Source: Sulfurospirillum sp001602955
Lineage (GTDB): Bacteria; Campylobacterota; Campylobacteria; Campylobacterales; Sulfurospirillaceae
DNA length: 64,000 bases
Assembly: GCA_001602955.1 (NCBI GenBank)
Contig: LVAC01000002.1
Coordinates: forward strand, 310,001 to 374,000
Direction: 5' to 3'
Below are positions 32,978 through 41,245 of the stretch, one piece after another (the first letter of the stretch is position 1; each line of letters starts with the position of its first letter). Below the pieces are notes generated by a model. The model worked only from the letters and a program-made list of their open reading frames with translations, was not told where the DNA came from and did not search any database. The position numbers and the translations under genes were made by a program.

Positions 32978-34669
32978 TTACTCCTTATACTCTAACATCA
33001 TATTGTAAAGCGTTCCGCCTGCCGGAACCATCGGTAAAACGTTTTCAAAGCGATCGACTTGAACGTCGATCATACAAACGCAACCGCTTTGCATTGCATC
33101 GTTTAAAGCTTGATCGAATTCCGCTTTGGTTTTGACTCTAAATCCGCGTCCGCCGAAGCTTTCAACCAACTTGACGAAATCGGGTTGTACCGAAAGATCG
33201 GTTGAAGAGTAACGTTTGTTGTAGAAAAAAGTTTGCCATTGGCGAACCATTCCTAAAAATTGATTGTTCAAAATAATGTTGATAACGGCAATTTTATTTT
33301 CGACTGCGGTCATAAGCTCTTGAATATTCATCAAAATCGAGCCGTCTCCCGTGAAGTTGATGACCGTTTTGTTCGGTAATGCAACCTTCGCACCCATCGC
33401 CGCGGGCAAACCGTACCCCATCGTTCCTAAACCGCCGCTGCTGAGCCATTGTCTTGGATAGCTAAACGGATAAAATTGCGCCGCCCACATTTGGTGTTGA
33501 CCGACGTCGGTACAGATGACGGCTTTATCGCCGAGAAGTTCCCCTACGCGTTCAATCGCCCATTGCGGTTTGATGACGTCGTTGCTGTCTTCGTATCGGA
33601 GCGGATGAATTTCGTTGTAACGTTTTAGCAGTTCACGCCACGGTTTGTATTTATCGGCTTGTATTTGCTCTTTTGCCAGCGGGATCATCGCTTCGACGAC
33701 GTTTTTAAGGTCTCCGACGATCGGATAATCGATCGGAACGATTTTTCCGATGCTGCTTGGGTCGATATCGACGTGAATGATTTTGGCATGTTTGGCAAAT
33801 TCGCTGAGTTTTCCCGTAACCCTATCGTCAAAACGAGGGCCAAAAGCGATCATCAAATCGGCTTCGCTCATCGCCATATTGGCGCAATAGCAACCGTGCA
33901 TACCCAGCATTCCGAGCAATAAAGGATTTTCATCGCCCATAACGCCGCGTGCCATCAACGTTTCGACGGCGGGAATGCCGCAAATTTGTGCAAATTCGCG
34001 TACTTCGTTTGCCGCGTTGGAATTAATCGCACCGCCGCCGATGTATAAAACGGGACGCTTCGCCGCCGCAATCGCTTCGATTGCCTTTTTAATTTGACGA
34101 GGATTGCCTTTGTACGTCGGTTTGTAAGTTTGCATTTTAATTTCGCTAGGGTAGCTAAAATGTGCAATCTGTGCGGTCACGTCTTTGGGAATATCGACAT
34201 GTACGGGACCGGGTCTGCCGCTTCGCGCGATATAAAACGCCTCTTTTAAAATACGCGACAAATCTTTGGCGTCTTTGACCAAATAGTTGTGTTTGACGCA
34301 CGGGCGGCTGATACCGACCGCATCGATTTCTTGAAACGCGTCCGTACCGATCATACTAATGGGAACTTGTCCGCTAATGACGACCAGAGGAATCGAGTCC
34401 ATATAAGCCGTTGCAAGACCCGTCACCGCGTTGGTAAAGCCAGGTCCGCTGGTCACAAACGCAACACCGACCTCGCCCGTTGCCCTTGCATAACCGTCTG
34501 CGGCATGAATCGCCGCTTGTTCGTGTCTCGTTAAAATATGTTTAAAATGGTTTTGTTTATAGACTTCATCGTAAACATTCATAATCGCACCGCCGGGATA
34601 GCCAAAGACGACGCTGACGTTCTCCTTCCGTAGTGCTTCTATAACCATCTGGGAACCGCTTAACTCCAT
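32978..34669 (-). CDS. ilvB: Acetolactate synthase large (catalytic) subunit
   Basis: A 563-residue ThDP- and FAD-dependent enzyme making 2-acetolactate or 2-aceto-2-hydroxybutyrate for branched-chain amino acids. The ThDP-activating Glu lies in RHEQAAIHAADGYARATG (about residues 42-59), and the metal/ThDP motif GDGSILMNIQEL (about 428-439) is followed by NNQFLGMVRQWQ. The ATG at 34684 is in frame, but it forms part of AAAGGAGAGG, the ribosome-binding site of the ATG at 34669, so the shorter start is preferred. A 230-base leader with repeats precedes it. Confidence 0.95.
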   Translation of the reverse strand: MELSGSQMVIEALRKENVSVVFGYPGGAIMNVYDEVYKQNHFKHILTRHEQAAIHAADGYARATGEVGVAFVTSGPGFTNAVTGLATAYMDSIPLVVISGQVPISMIGTDAFQEIDAVGISRPCVKHNYLVKDAKDLSRILKEAFYIARSGRPGPVHVDIPKDVTAQIAHFSYPSEIKMQTYKPTYKGNPRQIKKAIEAIAAAKRPVLYIGGGAINSNAANEVREFAQICGIPAVETLMARGVMGDENPLLLGMLGMHGCYCANMAMSEADLMIAFGPRFDDRVTGKLSEFAKHAKIIHVDIDPSSIGKIVPIDYPIVGDLKNVVEAMIPLAKEQIQADKYKPWRELLKRYNEIHPLRYEDSNDVIKPQWAIERVGELLGDKAVICTDVGQHQMWAAQFYPFSYPRQWLSSGGLGTMGYGLPAAMGAKVALPNKTVINFTGDGSILMNIQELMTAVENKIAVINIILNNQFLGMVRQWQTFFYNKRYSSTDLSVQPDFVKLVESFGGRGFRVKTKAEFDQALNDAMQSGCVCMIDVQVDRFENVLPMVPAGGTLYNMMLEYKE

Positions 34670-34952
34670 GACCTCTCCTTTCATATTTTTTTTGGTTGCG
34701 ACTTCGCGCTAAAATTCGCTTTTTGCAAAGCAAATTATTTTTACATGTCGGGGCAAAAGCCTCAACGCCGAGGTTGTACCGAGCGTCAAAGTTTGTTTCG
34801 TAACGAAGTCAAATTTTCCGCATACCGCTGTTTTTACATCTTCACGTAAAGCTCGAATACCGCTATTTTATCGGGTGTTAAAGCTCGGTAAAAAAAGTGG
34901 GTTATTATAGCAAATAAAGATTAAAAGAGGCTATTTTCGGTACTTTGAATCA
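34670..34952 (-). promoter_or_regulatory. ilvB leader: promoter, tandem imperfect repeats and inverted repeat
   Basis: On the minus strand a TATAAT box lies at 34904-34909, about 235 bases before the ilvB start, giving an unusually long untranslated leader. Within it are two imperfect copies of one unit: 34822-34855 and 34857-34887, both ATACCGCT, a T-rich stretch, a variable middle, then AAAGCTCG. An inverted repeat (AATTTGCTTT / AAAAAGCGAATT) follows nearer the gene at about 34715-34740. I found no leader peptide rich in Ile, Leu or Val codons, so classical attenuation is not evident. No coding region is seen here. Confidence 0.45.
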
Positions 34953-35855
34953 TTAAACGGAAGAGGTGTTACAATTTGCTATAGCCACGCCTTCTCGAAG
35001 GCTATCGTCGATAACGATGCAGGTCGCAAACCCTAGTTTTTGCATAATGGTTTTAACGAGTAAAATTCCGGCGATCATGGAGTCACGGCGATTGGTTCCC
35101 GTAAAGCGCGTCGCTTCTTCGATAGGCATACGGCTTAAACGTACGAAAGCCTCTTCAAAATCGTTGACATGTAAAGACGTGCCGTTAATCGCGTTCGCAT
35201 CGTAATGGGCATAATCCATACCTTGTTTGAAAGCGGCAACGGTCGTAGGCGTTCCGGCGGTCGCGATCAATTGACGGTAACGCGATACGACGGGTTGATG
35301 TTGCTCGACGAAAGGTTCGATGACCGATACGATGCGATCAATTTGCGATGCGTCGATTGAGGCATAGCGTTCGGTGGTCGTGACGATACCGAACGGAAAG
35401 CTTCGACTCTCTTTGCTCGTCGTGTTACAAAAAGTAATTTCCGTCGACCCGCCGCCTAGATCGAATAAAACATAACAAGACGCGTCGAATCCTTCTCGCG
35501 TTAAGGCGTGTTCAACCGCTAAAGAGGTCAATGCCGCCTCTTCTTCGCCTGAAATAATTTCAAAGCAAATCCCAAACGTTGTTTCGATACGACTAAGAAT
35601 GTCTCGCGCATTGGATGCCATACGCATCGCTTGCGTCGTTACCGCAAAGCAAGGTTCGTTGCGGAAGTCAAAATGTAACGAAGCTTCATGCAGTGCCGCA
35701 AAAAGGCGTTCTTGCGACTCTGGAGCAATCGCACGGTTGACATGTAAGTCTTTTGCCGTACGTACGATGCGTTCAAAGCATGCCGTTCTTCGGCGTGTTT
35801 GACAATCAAAACGTGCGATACGAAGCGTGTTTGAGCCTAAATCACATGCAATCAT
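34953..35855 (-). CDS. ppx: Ppx/GppA-family exopolyphosphatase / pppGpp phosphatase
   Basis: A 300-residue ASKHA-fold phosphatase. The phosphate-1 loop is MIACDLGSNTLRIARF at the extreme N-terminus, EIISGEEEAALTS (about residues 98-110) contains the catalytic Glu, and VLFDLGGGSTEITF (about 129-142) is the phosphate-2 loop. At 300 residues it is the short form without the C-terminal HD domain, as in Campylobacterota, where such proteins split polyphosphate or pppGpp. A small membrane-protein gene lies 10 bases upstream on the same strand. Confidence 0.9.
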   Translation of the reverse strand: MIACDLGSNTLRIARFDCQTRRRTACFERIVRTAKDLHVNRAIAPESQERLFAALHEASLHFDFRNEPCFAVTTQAMRMASNARDILSRIETTFGICFEIISGEEEAALTSLAVEHALTREGFDASCYVLFDLGGGSTEITFCNTTSKESRSFPFGIVTTTERYASIDASQIDRIVSVIEPFVEQHQPVVSRYRQLIATAGTPTTVAAFKQGMDYAHYDANAINGTSLHVNDFEEAFVRLSRMPIEEATRFTGTNRRDSMIAGILLVKTIMQKLGFATCIVIDDSLREGVAIANCNTSSV

Positions 35856-35865
35856 ACGGCAAGAA

Positions 35866-36090
35866 CTAACGTTTTTGAAAACCGAAAAGTTTCATTACAA
35901 GGGCAATAGCAAGACGAAGCACACCGATCAACACATATGCAATGAAGGTATATAACAGCGGATGGTAGGGCATATCGTGCGCCATCAGACGAGAAAAATG
36001 CTCTAAAGGATGTGAAACCCACTGATTCAGATGCATGCCTAAGGATAAGACGAAAAATATCACGACAAAAATGAAGAACTCTTTTTTCAC
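35866..36090 (-). CDS. Small membrane protein, unknown function
   Basis: A 74-residue protein with two hydrophobic segments (about residues 5-20 and 44-68), a His-rich link (HPLEHFSRLMAHDMPYHPLL) and a basic C-terminus (KLFGFQKR). The pattern suggests an inner-membrane hairpin with both ends cytoplasmic. I do not recognise a named family; I have the impression that similar small proteins precede ppx in related genomes. A frame-shifted overlapping reading frame (35852-36100) is rejected as its shadow. Confidence 0.6.
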   Translation of the reverse strand: MKKEFFIFVVIFFVLSLGMHLNQWVSHPLEHFSRLMAHDMPYHPLLYTFIAYVLIGVLRLAIALVMKLFGFQKR

Positions 36091-36215
36091 GATGCCTCAC
36101 TACGGGAGCTAAAATTTTTACAGATTGTAAGCAAAAAAGACTTAATAGAAGATTTAGAATAACGTTACATTATCGCTACAATCTTAGAAGATTATAAATA
36201 ACTAAAATAATCAAC

Positions 36216-36221
36216 TATAAT
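36216..36221 (+). promoter_or_regulatory. -10 box for the FCSD/SQR-like operon
   Basis: TATAAT in AACTATAATATTAC, 75 bases before the start at 36296, within very AT-rich sequence. Another weaker box (TACAAT) lies near 36178. Confidence 0.45.
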
Positions 36222-36295
36222 ATTACTAGCCAAGGAAAACTTTATATTGTTGGCAGTAGAATGGGGAGACATACAACAAAAAGGATGGTTAAATT

Positions 36296-37765
36296 ATGAA
36301 GTCTGACAAAATCATCGAAGAGATTCTAGGTGAGATTGAAAAACACGAAGGTGTCCTTTCCCGTCGTGACGCTATGAAGCTATTGGCGGCGTCTCCTATT
36401 GCCGCAGGCGTTTTAGCAGGTACGACAACGACAACCGAAGCGTATGCTTCTTCCGATGCAAAGGGAAAAATCGTGATCGTCGGAGGCGGTCTTGCCGGTG
36501 TTGCTACGGCGGCAAAATTGACGAATAAACTGTCCAATCCCGACATTACGATTATCGAACCTAATCCGCATTCGGTTTCGTATCAACCGGGGCAAACATT
36601 GGTAGCAGCCGGCGTATGGCAAAAAAGCGATATTACGTATGATACCGCCAATTTTATCCCCAAAGGCACAAAATGGATTAAAGAGATGGTCGTCTCTTTC
36701 GATCCGGCAAATAACAAAGTCAAAACACAAAGCGGCATGGAAGTTGCGTACGACTATTTGGTCGTGGCAACGGGTTTGGTGCTTGACTTTGCTTCGATTA
36801 AAGGCTTAGAGGGCGAAATCATGTCTTCGGGCGACAATGAAATCGTTCGTAAAAAAGTGGGCAAAAACGGCGTCTACTCTATCTATTTTGCCGACGGTGC
36901 GGTCGATACGTATAAAGGTATTCAAGAATTGATTGCTAAAGCCAAAGCGCACACGGGAAGCGAAAAACTACAAGCCATTTTTACCGATCCCGCTACGGCA
37001 ATTAAGTGCGGCGGTGCTCCCAAAAAGATTATGTATATTATCCACGATCTTTTAACCAAAGCCGGCGTACGCGATAAAGTCGAACTTACGTTTTGCCCGA
37101 GCGGCGATAAGATGTTCGGCGTGCCTGAATACAACGATGCTATTTTTGAACAATTTAAAAAACGCGGCTTTAAGTGGGAATTTAAAACCAATCTCGTCGC
37201 CATCGATACCGAGAAAAAAGTAGCGACGTTTGAATACAAATGGTTGGAAAAGGGCGAATACGACGAGGATTTGAAAGAGTATACGATGATTCCGATGTCT
37301 AAAAATATCGAAAAAAAATACGACTTTATCCATATTACGCCGCCTCAAAAAGCACCCGATCTTGTCGGTAAATCTCCGATCGGCTCTTCCAAAGGTTGGG
37401 TTCCCGTCGTGAAAGAAACCTTACAACATGTTACGTATAAAAATGTTTTTGCTATCGGCGACGTTGCCGCTCTTCCGATGGGTAAAACCGGCGGAAGTGC
37501 TCGTAAAGAGTATGCCGTTTTAGTCGACAACTTGATTGCCGTTATGGAGAAAAAAGAGAAATTGCCGGCCGCATACGACGGTTATACCGTATGTCCGTTG
37601 ATTACGAGCCTCGGTACGGTTATGCTTGCCGAATTTAACTGGACGGCAAAACCTACGCCTTCTTTCCCTCTCGATCCGACGCAAGAGCGATGGATTTGGT
37701 GGTTGTTGAAAGTGTATGCCCTTAAACCGATGACGATTTACGGCATGCTATCCGGTAGAGCTTAA
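36296..37765 (+). CDS. Tat-exported FAD-dependent sulfide dehydrogenase/SQR-like protein
   Basis: A 489-residue flavoprotein resembling flavocytochrome c sulfide dehydrogenase flavoprotein subunit and sulfide:quinone oxidoreductases. A twin-arginine signal is visible at about residues 21-50 (SRRDAMKLLAASPIAAG, ending EAYAS). The FAD Rossmann motif is IVGGGLAGVATA (about 61-72), YLVVATG at 154-160 and FAIGDVAALPMGKTGGSA at about 385-402. Candidate redox-active cysteines are Cys238 (AIKCGGAPKK) and Cys433 (YTVCPLITS), with Cys267 a third. AAAGGATGG precedes the ATG. Downstream genes encode a cytochrome c lipoprotein and a cytochrome b561-diheme c protein, so electrons probably leave via c-type heme. 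Sulfide as substrate is inferred. Confidence 0.82.
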   Translation: MKSDKIIEEILGEIEKHEGVLSRRDAMKLLAASPIAAGVLAGTTTTTEAYASSDAKGKIVIVGGGLAGVATAAKLTNKLSNPDITIIEPNPHSVSYQPGQTLVAAGVWQKSDITYDTANFIPKGTKWIKEMVVSFDPANNKVKTQSGMEVAYDYLVVATGLVLDFASIKGLEGEIMSSGDNEIVRKKVGKNGVYSIYFADGAVDTYKGIQELIAKAKAHTGSEKLQAIFTDPATAIKCGGAPKKIMYIIHDLLTKAGVRDKVELTFCPSGDKMFGVPEYNDAIFEQFKKRGFKWEFKTNLVAIDTEKKVATFEYKWLEKGEYDEDLKEYTMIPMSKNIEKKYDFIHITPPQKAPDLVGKSPIGSSKGWVPVVKETLQHVTYKNVFAIGDVAALPMGKTGGSARKEYAVLVDNLIAVMEKKEKLPAAYDGYTVCPLITSLGTVMLAEFNWTAKPTPSFPLDPTQERWIWWLLKVYALKPMTIYGMLSGRA

Positions 37766-37796
37766 AATAACGAACGAATAGAAAAAGGAATAACAG

Positions 37797-38171
37797 ATGA
37801 AACAATTGACTTTACTATGTATGACGGTAGCAAGTTTGGCCTTATTAAGCGGTTGCGGGGATAAACCTAAATCGGATGCGGCAAAGTATAAGTATTCTGC
37901 GGCGGAAGTGTATAAAGAGACGTGTTTGCATTGCCACGGCAATAAGGGCGAAGGCAATCCCGAGAAAAAAGCTCCTGCGATTAACAAACAAAGTATCCAA
38001 GAGCTTGAGATGTCACTTTTTGACATCAAAAACGGCGGTTTAGGACAATCTACGGCAAGTGAGCACGAAGTAATGGAACATAATATGAAAAAATTAGCCG
38101 AAAAAGGTTATGATTACGATATTAAAGTGATGGCAAGTTATATTTTCAACACGTTTAATATCAGCAAGTAA
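37797..38171 (+). CDS. Lipoprotein class I cytochrome c (monoheme)
   Basis: A 124-residue small cytochrome. The signal peptide ends in a lipobox LLSGC (Cys19), so the mature protein is a lipid-anchored periplasmic protein. One heme-binding CXXCH is seen in CLHCHGNKGEG (about residue 43), and a possible axial Met lies in the segment MEHNMKKLA. AAAAAGGAATAACAG precedes the ATG. It lies between the flavoprotein and the b561-diheme protein genes and would suit an electron shuttle between them. Confidence 0.85.
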   Translation: MKQLTLLCMTVASLALLSGCGDKPKSDAAKYKYSAAEVYKETCLHCHGNKGEGNPEKKAPAINKQSIQELEMSLFDIKNGGLGQSTASEHEVMEHNMKKLAEKGYDYDIKVMASYIFNTFNISK

Positions 38172-38181
38172 TGATCAACGA

Positions 38182-38211
38182 TACTTCTCGGCGACAGTTA
38201 GCCGAGAAGTA
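38182..38211. terminator. Strong hairpin between the cytochrome c and cytochrome b561 genes
   Basis: A perfect 11-base stem, TACTTCTCGGC and its complement, with loop GACAGTTA. There is no T-tract and the next gene starts 15 bases later, so it is more likely an intra-operon stabilising or attenuating hairpin than a full terminator. Confidence 0.55.
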
Positions 38212-38225
38212 CCTGAAAGCGAAGA

Positions 38226-39356
38226 ATGAACAAGCGACAAAATGAAGTTTTCGTATGGCCTTTGTGTACGCGCATTATTCATTGGATGATCGCACTCTCC
38301 TTTATTACCTCTTTTATCACGGCTTTTTTTCACTCGCTTTTTAAATGGCATTTAGCCTTCGGTTGGATTTTCGGGATTGTTTTGATTTATCGGCTCGTTT
38401 GGGGCATCGTCGGTCCAAATTATGCGACGTTCAAAACGTTTAAACTCTCTTTTGCGGAACTGCGATACTATTTTGTCGAAAAGGTGCAAAATCGGTGGCG
38501 CAAGATTCACGCCGGTCATAATGCCGCTTCCAGCTGGTTTACGATTATCGTGTTGTGTTTCGGTTTGGAAATCGTTCTAAGCGGGCTTTTACTTCAAGGA
38601 ACACAAGAAGCGAGCGGTCCGTTTTGCTTTTTAAACAACGATTTTTTTAAAGCATCGACATTTTTGTTTTACGTGCATAAATACGGAGCGTATATTCTCG
38701 TTGCATGGGCGTTCATTCATATTTCAGGCGTTCTCGTGGAACAGTTTTACCATAAAACGCATATGCTCTTTGCAATGGTAACGGGCTATAAAAGAGCCGA
38801 TGGCGAAGATACCGTCGTTTCGATTTGGCACCATCTGTTTGCGTACAGCGTGATTGCGATTTCGATCGGTATGCTTTATACGATTGTTTACGACGAAAAG
38901 AGTTATTTGACGCATGAACGTTTCGCTAAAATCGACTATACCGCCGAAAACGAGGCTTATGCGCAAAAGTGCGGAAAATGCCACAAACCCTACCCTCCTT
39001 TTATGCTTCCGAGTGCTTCGTGGACGCTTTTGATGGACGGTTTATCAAACCATTTCGGCGAAGCGATCAGCGATCGCAATATTACCCAAAGCGAACAAGA
39101 GAGCATTCGTGCGTATCTTGCAAGCCGTAGTGCCGAAACCTCCTCTCGCAAGTTGGCGTTTAAAACGCTGGACTCTTTGGGGACGATGCATCCGATCTCT
39201 ATGAGTAAAGTTCCCTACTGGCGTGCGGCACACGAGGACATCGATCGTAGCGTGTACAAACGTCCTTCGATCAAAGAGGCTTCCAACTGCTTCGCCTGTC
39301 ACGAAGGATTTGAGTTCGGTATTTTGGACAATACGCGTATTCATATTCCCCAATAG
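38226..39356 (+). CDS. Cytochrome b561-diheme cytochrome c fusion protein
   Basis: A 376-residue fusion. Residues 1-220 form a cytochrome b561-type (Ni-hydrogenase b-like) four-helix membrane domain with His residues in helices suited to bind two b hemes (His19, His42, His151, His165 are candidates). A fifth helix leads to a C-terminal diheme cytochrome c domain with CGKCH (249-253) and CFACH (355-359). Such proteins pass electrons between periplasmic cytochromes and the quinone pool. It is the third gene after the FCSD/SQR-like flavoprotein and lipoprotein cytochrome. The ribosome-binding site is weak (GAAAGCGAAGA). Confidence 0.83.
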   Translation: MNKRQNEVFVWPLCTRIIHWMIALSFITSFITAFFHSLFKWHLAFGWIFGIVLIYRLVWGIVGPNYATFKTFKLSFAELRYYFVEKVQNRWRKIHAGHNAASSWFTIIVLCFGLEIVLSGLLLQGTQEASGPFCFLNNDFFKASTFLFYVHKYGAYILVAWAFIHISGVLVEQFYHKTHMLFAMVTGYKRADGEDTVVSIWHHLFAYSVIAISIGMLYTIVYDEKSYLTHERFAKIDYTAENEAYAQKCGKCHKPYPPFMLPSASWTLLMDGLSNHFGEAISDRNITQSEQESIRAYLASRSAETSSRKLAFKTLDSLGTMHPISMSKVPYWRAAHEDIDRSVYKRPSIKEASNCFACHEGFEFGILDNTRIHIPQ

Positions 39357-39401
39357 CGACCGTTTCGTAACGTCGCAATTTTTTTGAAACCCTATTTTGG
39401 T

Positions 39402-39407
39402 TATAAT
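39402..39407 (+). promoter_or_regulatory. -10 box for pdxJ-pdxA
   Basis: TATAAT in GGTTATAATACAAAAC, 124 bases upstream of pdxJ. Confidence 0.55.
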
Positions 39408-39429
39408 ACAAAACGTTCCTAGCAACTGT

Positions 39430-39495
39430 CTGACGCGTCGTTGATGCAAGATTTTTACATGTAAGATGATGTAGCGTATTTTGTGCCTGACGCGT
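39430..39495. repeat. Direct repeat in the pdxJ leader
   Basis: CTGACGCGT occurs at 39430-39438 and again at 39487-39495, on either side of TTTTTACATGTAAGATG. The second copy also sits in a short hairpin, GCCT-GACGCGT-AGGC. Possible leader regulation; no known riboswitch is recognised. Confidence 0.4.
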
Positions 39496-39530
39496 AGGCT
39501 CGTTTTGAAACTAAAAACAAAGGATGCAGA

Positions 39531-40310
39531 ATGCTTTTGGGTGTGAATATCGACCATATCGCCGTATTAAGGGAAGCGCGCAAGATCAACGATCCCGATC
39601 CTTTGGACGCGCTCTTTTTCGTTAAACGCTCCGGAGCCGATCAGATCACGATTCATCTTCGCGAAGATCGACGCCATATGAACGACGAAGATGCGCAAAA
39701 AATCATTTCACAATCGCAACTTCCCGTGAATTTAGAGTGTTCGATGAACGCTGAGATTCTTGAAAAAGTGTTAGCTTTCTTGCCGCATCGAGCGACCTTG
39801 GTTCCCGAAAAACGCGAAGAAGTTACAACGGAGGGCGGCTTGGACGTTCTTGCGCATTTCGAGGCTCTCAATCAGGCGATCAAGCGTTTGCATCAAGCGC
39901 AGATCGAAGTATCGCTTTTTATCGATCCTTCGGTGGAAATGATCGAAGCGGCGCACCGTTTAGGCGTTGAATGGATTGAACTGCATACGGGTTTGTACGC
40001 CAATATTTATGCGATGTTGTATGCCAATTTGGCGCGAACGCCTCATTCGATTGCTGAGCTGCAACTGGATCGAAAAACCTTACATGTCAAGTTGGAAGCA
40101 TCTTTGAGAGAGCTTGAAAATGCCGCCAATATAGCGCGTCGATTGGGAATGAAAGTCGCCGCCGGGCACGGTCTTAATTATCAAAACGTCAAGCCAATCG
40201 TCGCTATGGCTGCGATCGAAGAACTCAATATCGGACAGAGTATTATCGCGCGTTCCGTTTTTGTCGGCTTAGAATGCGCGATTAAAGAGATGTTAGGATT
40301 GGTACGATGA
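39531..40310 (+). CDS. pdxJ: Pyridoxine 5'-phosphate synthase PdxJ
   Basis: A 259-residue TIM-barrel enzyme that condenses deoxyxylulose 5-phosphate with the PdxA product to form pyridoxine phosphate. The N-terminus MLLGVNIDHIAVLREAR contains the catalytic His region, followed by ITIHLREDRRHM (about 44-55), ECSMNAEI and the C-terminal AAGHGLNYQNVKPI. AAAGGA precedes the ATG. Its stop overlaps the pdxA start by four bases (ATGA), forming a dedicated vitamin B6 operon. Confidence 0.96.
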   Translation: MLLGVNIDHIAVLREARKINDPDPLDALFFVKRSGADQITIHLREDRRHMNDEDAQKIISQSQLPVNLECSMNAEILEKVLAFLPHRATLVPEKREEVTTEGGLDVLAHFEALNQAIKRLHQAQIEVSLFIDPSVEMIEAAHRLGVEWIELHTGLYANIYAMLYANLARTPHSIAELQLDRKTLHVKLEASLRELENAANIARRLGMKVAAGHGLNYQNVKPIVAMAAIEELNIGQSIIARSVFVGLECAIKEMLGLVR

Positions 40311-41245
40311 AAAAACTTGCCATCAGCATCGGCGATCTTAACGGCGTCGGTTTGGAAATTGCGCTCAGAGCGCACCGAGAAATTACGAAAGTCTGTAAGC
40401 CGATTTATTGCATTAACGAAAACATGTTAGCATGGGGAAGCGCACTTTTGGGAATCGACGTACCCGAAGATTTCGAAATTCGCGATTGCGGAAAAGTTTT
40501 TGAAATTACTCCGGGCGTTTGTTGCGCCGATGCCGGAGAGAGTTCCTATGATTCGTTTATCACGGCGGTGGCATTAGCTAAAAGTAACGAAGTCGATGCC
40601 ATCGTGACGCTGCCGATCAACAAAGAGGCATGGGAAAAAGCGGGCTTGGAATATAAAGGTCATACCGATGCTCTTAGCGATTTACTCGGATGCGAAGCGA
40701 TCATGATGCTTGGATGCGAAGCGATGTTCGTCATTTTGTACACGCATCATATTCCGCTTCGTGATGTGCCGCACGAGATCAAAACGAAAAAGCTTAAACC
40801 GTTTTTACTCAAAATATACGAAGAACTCGGATGTGAACGTATCGCGGTTTTAGGGTTAAATCCACATGCGGGAGATCACGGCGTTATCGGCGACGAAGAT
40901 AGCGAAATCGAAAAAGCGATTCAAAAAGCCAACCATTTTTTAGAACGTGAAGTTTTTTTCGGTCCCATGGTTCCCGATACCGCTTTTTCAACCGCCAATC
41001 GTGAAAAATTTAAGTATTTTGTTTGCATGTACCACGACCAAGGTTTGATCCCTCTCAAAACGCTCTATTTTGAAGAGAGTATCAACGTAAGTCTCAATGC
41101 GGGCATTATACGAACGTCGGTCGATCACGGAACCGCTTTTGATATTGCCTATACAAACGCTCAAGAGCTTTCAACGCTTAGTTACGTCAATGCCGTTCAC
41201 GAAGCGTTGAAGCTGACCGGTACTAAAGTCTTATTGACCTTTTAG
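40307..41245 (+). CDS. pdxA: 4-hydroxythreonine-4-phosphate dehydrogenase PdxA
   Basis: A 312-residue NAD-dependent enzyme supplying 3-amino-2-oxopropyl phosphate for vitamin B6. Family features: ISIGDLNGVGLEIAL at the N-terminus (residues 5-19), the substrate segment GHTDALSDLLG, metal-binding His residues in LYTHHIPLRDV (about 146-156) and CMYHDQGLIPLKTL (about 242-255), and SVDHGTAFDIA. The stop codon overlaps that of the convergent methyltransferase gene by four bases. Confidence 0.96.
   Translation: MKKLAISIGDLNGVGLEIALRAHREITKVCKPIYCINENMLAWGSALLGIDVPEDFEIRDCGKVFEITPGVCCADAGESSYDSFITAVALAKSNEVDAIVTLPINKEAWEKAGLEYKGHTDALSDLLGCEAIMMLGCEAMFVILYTHHIPLRDVPHEIKTKKLKPFLLKIYEELGCERIAVLGLNPHAGDHGVIGDEDSEIEKAIQKANHFLEREVFFGPMVPDTAFSTANREKFKYFVCMYHDQGLIPLKTLYFEESINVSLNAGIIRTSVDHGTAFDIAYTNAQELSTLSYVNAVHEALKLTGTKVLLTF

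Noticed and set aside
35852..36100. An 82-residue Cys-rich frame overlapping the small membrane protein
   Set aside because: It is the same strand in another frame; the 74-residue frame has coherent hydrophobic segments and a normal start, the other does not.
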